Below, piece by piece: positions 21,868 through 27,661 of a DNA stretch of 27,661 nt. Position numbers and translations under genes: made by a program. The notes below the pieces were generated by a model that saw only the letters and a list, made by a program, of their open reading frames with translations, did no database searches and had not been told where the DNA came from. This stretch comes from Intoshia linei (Eukaryota > Orthonectida > Rhopaluridae): positions 1 to 27,661 of the forward strand of contig LWCA01000471.1 in NCBI GenBank assembly GCA_001642005.1. Direction: 5' to 3'. Within the stretch, counting starts at the first letter, position 1, and the number at the start of each line of letters is the position of its first letter.

Positions 21868-22337
21868 CAGGGATGGGCATCTGCGGTCTCTCAGAAAAAT
21901 TTTGCAAAAAAGTGAAAATTTTAATTGACAGTTCACAATGCTTTTAACAATTTTTTCAACAACTTATTGCTGCGAGTCTACATTTTCTCACATGACCAAA
22001 ATAAAATTTTTCCAACAAACCAATATCACAGATCTACACTTAGAAGAGAGTTTGATTTTGCAAAATAGCAAGTTTGAACAAGACAAACCACACAGACAAG
22101 ACAAGCTAAATACAAAAACAAGTTCAACAGTTCAAAATAAATTACTTTTCTGAGGAAATGATTTTTAATCTCTTTATTAAACTGATTTTAAAAGCAACAA
22201 TTTTTTGTAAAATAAACATAAAAGAAAAAGAATTTATGCAAATACATATAACAATTATTTTTATTTTTTGTTGTGGCCTCTAGGAATTTTCGCTAGACAA
22301 ATTTGGCCACCGATTGTTCAATCGTCGCCCACCCCTG
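21868..22337 (+). mobile_element. Internally deleted hAT element, 470 bp, with terminal repeats and near 8-bp target duplication
   Basis: The left end is CAGGGATGGGC and the right end GCCCACCCCTG: 11-bp inverted repeats with one mismatch, of the hAT 5'-CAGGG type. Flanks are CTCTAGAT (left) and CTTTAGAC (right), matching at 6 of 8 positions, consistent with an aged 8-bp hAT duplication. It retains an ORF at 21938-22153 reading FSTTYCCESTFSHMTKIKF, the C-terminal dimerisation segment typical of ZBED5/GTF2IRD2-like hAT proteins. The rest of the transposase is deleted, so it needs an enzyme in trans. It lies about 470 bp upstream of the fry start codon. Confidence 0.8.
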
Positions 22338-22725
22338 CTTTAGACAGATTAGATTCCATATAATATTTTTACATTTCCAGGAAATCACAATCACTACATA
22401 CAGTGTTGGACCTACACTGTAGGTCCCACATTATTTTCTTTATTTACACAACATTTAAAAAAACTTATTTACTTCATGTATACTTAATATTTTCTTATGT
22501 TCAAAATAAGGGAAATATGGTTGTTTGTAAATTTATTAATTATTATTATTAAATTAATTATTAATTAAACGAATTTATTCGACTAAATAAGAAATAATTT
22601 CTTAAAGAAATGTACCATACATAACAGATTTCATTTAAATATAGTTTTCAGTAACTATTGTTTGATTACGTGTCAATTACCATAGACTGCGTAAATATTT
22701 GGTTTATTCTTTAATTTTTCTTATA

Positions 22726-24593
22726 ATGGTAAACACTCAGCGCATACGATTGATAAATGAACGTCACAGAAAAGATTCCCTGGTACATAAAAAAAAGGTT
22801 AATTTTTACTTTTTTATTTTTTACCATTTATAATGTTAGGGTAGTTTTATAGAAATTTTTTTTAATAGACTAAATATGAAATCATATTTTCGGATACATT
22901 TCTTGTAACGCCTGCCAGTTTTTCATAAAAAATTTAAATTTGGTAAAGATATTACCATAAATGTTACATTCTAAACCAGGGGTTCCCAAAGTGAGCGATA
23001 TCCCCCAGGGGGCGATTATAAAAACATGAATAGAAATTTTTTTTAATATATTTCAGTATAGTAAAATTGATGCGGTACCAAATTTAAAATATACAGTGGT
23101 CGCTCCCTAAATTGAACAGTATCTAAATACATGGTAAGAATATACATTCCCGCTCTTGAACATGAACACAATTTATTGTGATTTTTCTCATAAATTTGTT
23201 GTAATTTTTTGAATAAACAGTGTTCAATCTCTAAAATATAAACACCATCCATTTTTTTGCAGTTAGTGTTCAATTTAGAGAGCGATCACTGTAGTTCCAT
23301 GTCAATGTTCATTGATTGTTTTATTATAACATTTTAATAAATACTAATAACAAAATAATGTTAAAAAAAGGACGATGATCATGTAGAATGTCATAAATTC
23401 CTAAGTATTATGAAATTTGATAAAGATAAAAAAACTTGTGTCAATATGTTCCATAAATTAGTAGATCATTATGTATTAAAATCGCGTCTAGCGAAAAATA
23501 TAATTAAATATTATCAACAATTATTCATTAATAATATGACAGATTCTATCATTATTATATAATTTTCATCTTAATTTTTCATTCAATGTTGTTTATATAT
23601 TTATCATCATTTATTGAGATTCTATTATGGTTACTAATAACAAAAAATAGTACAAATTAAATATGGTCGCACTACTGTATACTAGGGTGTTTCACAAATT
23701 GGAATCTTTATTTGAGGTAGGAAAATTTAGTCTAGTATTAGTATTACAAACATAATGTTGGCATTAAAATTCGGCAAAATTGTACCGATGAGTTGCGCAT
23801 CACGTTTAAAGTATTTAAATTAATATTAATATGATCTTGATTATTTTAGTTTATTATATACTTTTTAATAAATTTGATAATAAAATAAAATGTTTGGTTT
23901 AGCTGTTTTTGGGTTTTTCCCTCTTTCAAGATCACACAATATCAATTGGCATTTACATTAAGTGATATAATAAAGAATTAAAAAGTATAATTCATTTTCT
24001 GCAGGAGTTATGCATTGATTTTTTCTTTCATTGATGTATCTTAATATTATCAACCAATATTTTTCAAATGTTAAATTAAAATTAAAAACGAAAAAGTAAA
24101 TAATCATCCTACAATTTCAAAAAAAAATGTGTATTGAATATCTATATATATATTTTCAATAATGAAATATGGGTGGAAATCTATATAATTGATTCCTTCT
24201 GATTTTTTTAATTGCTACGCAATTTTTCATTCTCAAATTCACATTTTCAATACATTTTGTTTAAAATTTAAATTAAAACTATAACAACAAATTAATAAAA
24301 GTAAAACTTTGTTATTATCATTTTTATATTTATTACAATACTTTTCAATATTGCTAAAATTCATCTAAAAATCCGTTTCTAAAGTTGTGATCCGTAGCCA
24401 ACTAGTTGTGTATAAGACATAAGTTTCTTTTTCTGAAAGATGTGTACATTATTTTAGAAATTAGATGATAAAGGACAATCCAATATTTTTTGGTTTATTT
24501 TTGCTGTGATTGGCGGATCAGGTATATTTTTTTTACATTAAATTAAAATGTTTTTATTTAGCAATCTTTCAACTTTTGCGACTTGCAATTTAA
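22726..24593 (+). CDS. SERP1: Stress-associated ER protein (RAMP4/SERP1 family), 55 aa, three exons
   Basis: The family is small tail-anchored ER membrane proteins associated with the Sec61 translocon that stabilise nascent membrane proteins under stress. Exons joined by eye: 22726-22797 (24 codons, ends AAG|GTTAAT), 24458-24521 (acceptor ATTTTAG, donor G|GTATAT) and 24562-24593 (acceptor ATTTAG, TAA at 24591). Exon 1 encodes MVNTQRIRLINERHRKDS, matching the RAMP4 start MVxxQRIRxxNExHxK. Exons 2-3 encode a hydrophobic segment FWFIFAVIGGSAIFQLL, matching the conserved GSAIFQ tail anchor. At 55 residues it is shorter than the usual 66: the linker before the membrane segment and the extreme C terminus are reduced, so a small exon could be missed in the 1660-nt first intron. 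Intron 2 is 40 nt. AATAAA lies at 24605-24610. Confidence 0.88.
22977..23040. mobile_element. hAT-type terminal sequence (partial element) in SERP1 intron 1
   Basis: CAGGGGTTCCCAAAGTG followed by GCGATATC and CCCCCAGGGGGCGAT is the characteristic end of a common hAT non-autonomous family. No matching opposite end was found nearby; the TA-flanked element at 23094 lies just beyond, so this copy may be truncated. Confidence 0.55.
23094..23291. mobile_element. 198-bp MITE with pogo/Tc1-like terminal repeats and TA target duplication
   Basis: The left end CAGTGGTCGCTCCCTAAATT and the right end (read on the minus strand) CAGTGATCGCTCTCTAAATT are inverted repeats with two mismatches in 20, and both continue into GAACA. 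Each end is flanked by TA (23092-23093 and 23292-23293). The open frame inside is a by-product of the inverted structure, not a transposase. TA duplication and the CAGTG start fit the Tc1/mariner-pogo superfamily. It sits in SERP1 intron 1. Confidence 0.75.
24100..24275 (-). repeat. Dispersed repeat family, partial copy 3 in SERP1 intron 1
   Basis: AATATGGGTGGAAATCTATA at about 24166 and ACAAAATG-type sequence to 24275 form the reverse complement of 3739-3830 (TATAGATTTTCACCCATATT). Only this part of the repeat is present. Confidence 0.55.
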
Positions 24594-24604
24594 TAATTCT
24601 GTAT

Positions 24605-24610
24605 AATAAA
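24605..24610 (+). terminator. AATAAA poly(A) signal for SERP1
   Basis: A canonical AATAAA eleven bases after the last base of the SERP1 stop codon. Given the AT richness chance occurrence is possible, but its position directly after a defined stop is right. Confidence 0.5.
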
Positions 24611-24986
24611 TTGTTAAAAAATCGTTTTGATTGTTTTATATTACCGTCTGTTAAAAACACTCAATTTGAAGATTTATTAAGATAAGAATTTTTGAAAATT
24701 TTGGTCGTAATGTATAAAAAATATCCGTACATCTTTAGTAATTTTATTGGGTTTACTTTCATTAATTCGAAATTAATAGAAAATTCACTACACTTTTCAA
24801 AGTCTTAATATCTAAGATAGCAGTCGCTAAACTATTTTTTAGCGTTACCTTTGGAAAGAATTTTAAATGTAAATTTAGGAACTGTTTAAAAAAATATTTT
24901 TCAAGTCTGAGAAAAAGACCATAAATTCGAAATTTCCATGAAAACAGAAAAAAATTAATTTTATTATAAACTTTGTTAAAATTTAA

Positions 24987-25408
24987 ATGGAAAAACTTAT
25001 AATGTACATTATCTTACGTACGGATGTGGGACTAACAAAAGGTCAATTAGCAGCTCAAGGTGATTAAAAAAGAATATTATAGAAATTGACACAATTAGCT
25101 TGCCATTCATGCATAAAAACAGTACACATTTACAAGAATGATGCATCAATGGTGGAATATTTAAAAGACATTGATAACATGACAAAAGTGCTATTAAAAG
25201 TACTAAATTTAATAAATAATAAGACATAATAAAAAATTAGACCAGAGACATGAAAGAATATGAAAATATCAAGAAAAATTTAAAAAGTTCAAAAATATCA
25301 TACACGGAATGGTTGGAACAACCAGAAAATTTAATTACATGCTTATCACTCAAACCATACTATAAAAATGATGTATATGATATAATTAAAGAACTAAAAT
25401 TGTTTTAA
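24987..25408 (+). CDS. PTRHD1: PTRHD1-like peptidyl-tRNA hydrolase domain protein (PTH2 fold), 113 aa, three exons
   Basis: Exons joined by eye: 24987-25059, 25099-25199 and 25241-25408 (TAA at 25406), separated by 39- and 41-nt introns with GT...TTAG ends. The product begins MEKLIMYIILRTDVGL. It then has the PTH2-type helix start KGQLAAQACHSC, with the codon for the A of QACH split by intron 1, then MVEYLKDIDNMTKVLLK, and ends WLEQPENLITCLSLKPY...LKLF. That last block is diagnostic for PTRHD1 (vertebrate EQPENIATCIALRPYPK), and segment lengths match. PTH2 enzymes release peptides from stalled peptidyl-tRNA; the cellular role of PTRHD1 itself is less certain. An in-frame Met at 25002 is an alternative start. 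The AATAAA at 25410-25415 starts two bases after the stop, so the transcript probably ends inside the antisense TOM22 gene. Confidence 0.9.
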
Positions 25409-25409
25409 T

Positions 25410-25415
25410 AATAAA
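25410..25415 (+). terminator. AATAAA poly(A) signal for PTRHD1
   Basis: A canonical AATAAA beginning two bases after the PTRHD1 stop codon. It sits in the 9-bp gap before the convergent TOM22 stop, so cleavage 10-30 nt downstream would fall in TOM22 coding sequence on the opposite strand. Confidence 0.6.
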
Positions 25416-25417
25416 CT

Positions 25418-25723
25418 TTACATAAGATTTGGTCTTTCTGGGTTGCATTTTGCGTCTGGTCCAAATAAAACTCTGTTTTTTTCATCTCGTTGTTGGGAAT
25501 GTACAGCAGCATATTCATTGCAAACAACGAATGGTAAAACTAAAACCGATAATGTTGTGGTAGTCACCCATAGTGTGTTTTTGGAAAAGTTGAAAATTGT
25601 TTTAAATTTTTCATTAGAGTAAACGAATGCATTTTGTACCGATTTTGGAAAAATTTCGGAAAGTGCGGAAAATCTTTCAGAAAAAGTTTCATCCGGTTCA
25701 TCATGTTCAATTAATTTTGGCAT
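25418..25723 (-). CDS. TOM22: Mitochondrial import receptor subunit TOM22, 101 aa, single exon
   Basis: Central receptor of the outer-membrane TOM translocase, which hands preproteins from the cytosol to the TOM40 pore. Seen: an acidic cytosolic N terminus (EHDEPDETFSERF, residues 6-18); the family motif SERFSALSEIFPKSVQNA (15-32); a single membrane segment at about 51-69 (LWVTTTTLSVLVLPFVV) containing the conserved proline of TOM22 anchors (Pro64); and a short Gln/charged intermembrane tail with VLFGPDA, like the LLGPN of animal TOM22. Shorter than human TOM22 (142 aa), mainly at the N terminus. No intron is needed. The stop at 25418 faces the PTRHD1 stop, and the ATG is 67 bp from the divergent start at 25791. 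ATTAAA shortly after the stop may serve as poly(A) signal. Confidence 0.9.
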   Translation of the reverse strand: MPKLIEHDEPDETFSERFSALSEIFPKSVQNAFVYSNEKFKTIFNFSKNTLWVTTTTLSVLVLPFVVCNEYAAVHSQQRDEKNRVLFGPDAKCNPERPNLM

Positions 25724-25790
25724 TGTGCGATAAATTGGTTGTTTATATTGTATCCAAGTATATTAAATTGAAATTCAACTATATTTTACA
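25724..25790. promoter_or_regulatory. Putative bidirectional promoter, TOM22 / small ORF
   Basis: Only 67 bp separate the start codons of the two divergent genes, so promoters and 5' UTRs of both must lie here or within the first exons. The segment is AT-rich, with no clear TATA box or initiator I could single out. The shared region suggests co-regulation. Confidence 0.5.
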
Positions 25791-26045
25791 ATGTTTGTCA
25801 CTCTGAGAAAGGGCGCTTTGAATATAATTTCTCAAAAAAGGTAATATTTATCAAATCAAATTTTACTCTAAATAGAACCACCGTGTTTCTACCTCCCACT
25901 AAGGACCAAATGACGGAACATTATGCTCAATTAAAGGCTAAAGATAAAAATAGTGATAATGCTAAGGTTATATTGGTTTTCTGTTGCTAATTGTACTTAG
26001 AAGGAAAATAAAGATGAATCAAAAAAAGAAAATAAGAATAATTAG
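25791..26045 (+). CDS. Unrecognised 61-aa protein, possible mitochondrial presequence, three exons
   Basis: Exons by eye: 25791-25840, 25876-25966 and 26001-26045 (TAG). The introns are 35 nt (GTAATA...AATAG) and 34 nt (GTTATA...CTTAG, with a CTAAT branch-like motif); each contains an in-frame stop if not removed. The N terminus MFVTLRKGALNIISQKR is basic, amphipathic and free of acidic residues, like a mitochondrial targeting sequence. Then comes TTVFLPPTKDQMTEHYAQLK and a highly charged Lys/Glu/Asn-rich tail. The short divergent intergenic region shared with TOM22 fits a mitochondrial role, but this is inference. I do not recognise the family; it could be a small respiratory-complex subunit or a lineage-specific protein. 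Confidence 0.6.
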
Positions 26046-26589
26046 TGTTTTATCGGTTTTATTTTTTTTGAATTAAATTTAGTCGTTATTTTATCATCTT
26101 TTCAAAATTTTATACTTGTAATGCGATAAAGTTAGTTAGCTAGGACCGTTAATTATTTTAAAGTTTTTGTTAAAATTTTAATAAAATAGTTGGAAATAAA
26201 AAAAATTAATATTAAAGTGCTTTTTTGACCGTGAAGGCCTCACTTTGCCAGATTGAAATTATTTGTGTGTTAACTGGAAATAACTATCAACTCTATGCCA
26301 CGATTATTTTCTTTATGTAAAAGAAATGTAATCTGGGTTGTTTATCGTGAAAACTTTAATTAAAATTATTAATGTTTTTTACATGATGTTAATTAAAAAT
26401 TTTTAAAATATAAAAAATTAGTGTTCATTTTAAGAATGAAACATTTCAATCACTGCATATTGATTGCATATGGCCCTTTGAGTAAATATATAAATTATTT
26501 ATTGTTCAATTTTTTCTACACACACCAATAATTGGCTCATTCACGGTGCAAAACTGAAAAATCTAACATGAAAATATTAAAATAATTTA
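26046..26589. other. Intergenic, with a short dispersed-repeat copy
   Basis: 3' flank of the small gene at 25791-26045 (AATAAA at 26180-26185). A short dispersed-repeat copy lies at about 26215-26290. No gene supported. Confidence 0.45.
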
Positions 26590-27330
26590 ACTTATATAAT
26601 ATGCTACGAGATTTTTGTTTAAGTGTCTGTCTGTCTGTGTATGTGTTACGCTTTATTTAAATAACTCCTAGTTTTAGAATTTTTTAAAAACCACATTTTA
26701 ATTACCACATTTTAATTACAGTTTTTTCCGGGACGTATAATAAGATAAATTTCAACCCTCTTAATTTCACATCTTACGGGTCAAAAACCCCTGTTGTTTC
26801 TCTTTTTGAAAATCAAACGAATTGGAGAATTTAAAAAAATATATAAGCTGATACGGATTTTAAAATCATAAACATTATCATAAATTTAAATGCTGATGCG
26901 GATTTTAAAATCATAAACATTATCATAAATTTAAATTTAAAAAAATACACTGATGCGGATTTTAAAATCATAAACATTATCATAAATTTAAATTTAAAAA
27001 AATTATATTTTCAGGATCAAAACTTTTTTTTTTAAAAACAGCCCTAGAATTTAAAAAATTTTACAGGTGGTACAGTTGTATCCTGTTAACACCCACAAAA
27101 AAATTCAATCCGATTAAGTGACGACTTCACGGTTAAAAAAGCATTTTAGTATTCATATATTTTTTTTCCAAAATATTTTATTAAAACAAAAAATGTGAAA
27201 TAATTAACTGTCCGAAAATTAAAAAAAAGATTATTCTGATAGAGCTTATTCCAGTTGATATTAATACAAAATTTCAACCCGAGAAATCAACGCATTCATG
27301 ATGAAAAATAATTTTTAATACATTATATTA
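26590..27330 (-). repeat. Dispersed repeat family, copy 2 (inverted relative to copy 1)
   Basis: Reverse-complement counterpart of 3955-4560, about 22 kb away and in opposite orientation. It begins with a TGTC-type microsatellite (about 26623-26645) where copy 1 has an AC run, and contains an expanded internal tandem (26848-27001) present once in copy 1. A shorter copy of the same family in plus orientation lies at about 26215-26290 (GCTTTTTTGACCGTGAAGGC). Confidence 0.7.
26848..27001 (+). repeat. Threefold tandem repeat inside dispersed repeat copy 2
   Basis: Units start at 26848, 26893 and 26950, each CTGATRCGGATTTTAAAATC followed by ATAAACATTATCATAAATTT and a variable A-rich tail (45, 57 and about 52 bp). 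The cores are almost identical, so the expansion is recent relative to the element. Confidence 0.85.
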
Positions 27331-27339
27331 TTTGGCGTA

Positions 27340-27450
27340 AGCCAAATTATTAACTTATACGCCAAATTAATTATCAGCCGCCAAATTATTGAAAAATAAG
27401 CTAAATTTTTTATTAAAACGCCAAATTAATCAATACACGCCAATAAAAAA
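27340..27450 (+). repeat. Degenerate tandem array, about 20-bp unit, six units
   Basis: The core CGCCAAATTA (with variants) starts at about 27340, 27360, 27379, 27399, 27419 and 27438, a period of 19-20 bp. Remaining unit sequence is A/T-rich and variable. It directly follows the end of dispersed repeat copy 2. No cas genes or conserved long repeats; not CRISPR. Confidence 0.7.
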
Positions 27451-27661
27451 ATAAACGTAATAAAGATCAGAAAAAGGATATTAAAAAATTAAAATGATTA
27501 CTTATACCCTTTTATATGTATTAAAATTCATTTGAATGCTGTCATGACTAATATAAACGGTACATTATTAAAATAAATTTATTTATTTTTAATATCATTT
27601 CCCTCCGCAATGATAAGAACAAATTGGTTTACATTGATTAACTATAACGAAGCTAATTTCA
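27451..27661. other. Right edge, no feature seen
   Basis: AT-rich sequence after the 20-bp tandem array; nothing identified. Confidence 0.4.

Noticed and set aside
23043-23273. Minus-strand 76-codon frame
   Set aside because: Lies almost wholly within the 198-bp MITE and arises from its inverted repeats.
25009-25227. Minus-strand 72-codon frame
   Set aside because: Antisense to PTRHD1 exons, which are supported by family motifs.
27340-27450. CRISPR array
   Set aside because: A eukaryotic window, 20-bp degenerate units with no spacers of fixed length and no cas genes.

Overview
The window is nuclear DNA from an AT-rich (roughly three-quarters A+T) animal genome. Evidence for a metazoan is spliced genes of animal families (Furry, RAMP4/SERP1, TOM22, PTRHD1) and DNA transposons of the hAT and Tc1/mariner-pogo types. 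The hAT fragments and the overall style fit an arthropod, perhaps an insect, but the species cannot be named from this sequence. Proteins are recognisable but fast-evolving, and the compact genes have introns of only 34-41 nt. Three single N characters (5914, 6652, 7603) mark assembly joins.

Layout. 1-2250: two decayed hAT transposase fragments in opposite orientation and featureless AT-rich DNA. 2240-4890: weak ORFs, a dispersed repeat (about 3735-4560) and a palindrome/motif cluster. 4890-5110: a possible small spliced gene or gene 5' end. 5217-8124: a foldback-like TA-flanked element and an apparent assembly error (an exact 521-bp repeat bounded by Ns). 8688-21396, minus strand: a Furry (fry) gene, with a 7.7-kb first coding exon holding about 2575 codons, then about five small 3' exons. 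The 2.46-kb first intron carries a hAT remnant, a TIR element and degenerate tandem repeats. 21868-22337: a 470-bp internally deleted hAT element. 22726-24593, plus: SERP1/RAMP4 in three exons, its large first intron carrying transposon debris. 24987-25408, plus: PTRHD1 in three exons with 39- and 41-nt introns. 25418-25723, minus: TOM22, single exon. 25791-26045, plus: an unrecognised 61-residue protein with a mitochondrial-presequence-like N terminus, in three exons with 35- and 34-nt introns. 26046-27661: repeats only, including an inverted copy of the dispersed family and a 20-bp tandem array.

The genes do not form one pathway. fry is a giant scaffold of the NDR-kinase morphogenesis pathway. 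The right-hand cluster (SERP1, PTRHD1, TOM22, small ORF) is a tight housekeeping cluster: PTRHD1 and TOM22 converge with 9 bp between stop codons, and TOM22 and the small gene diverge with 67 bp between start codons. SERP1, PTRHD1 and the small gene, and the 3' exons of fry, were joined by eye from splice signals, reading-frame continuity and family similarity, so exact exon edges need transcript evidence.
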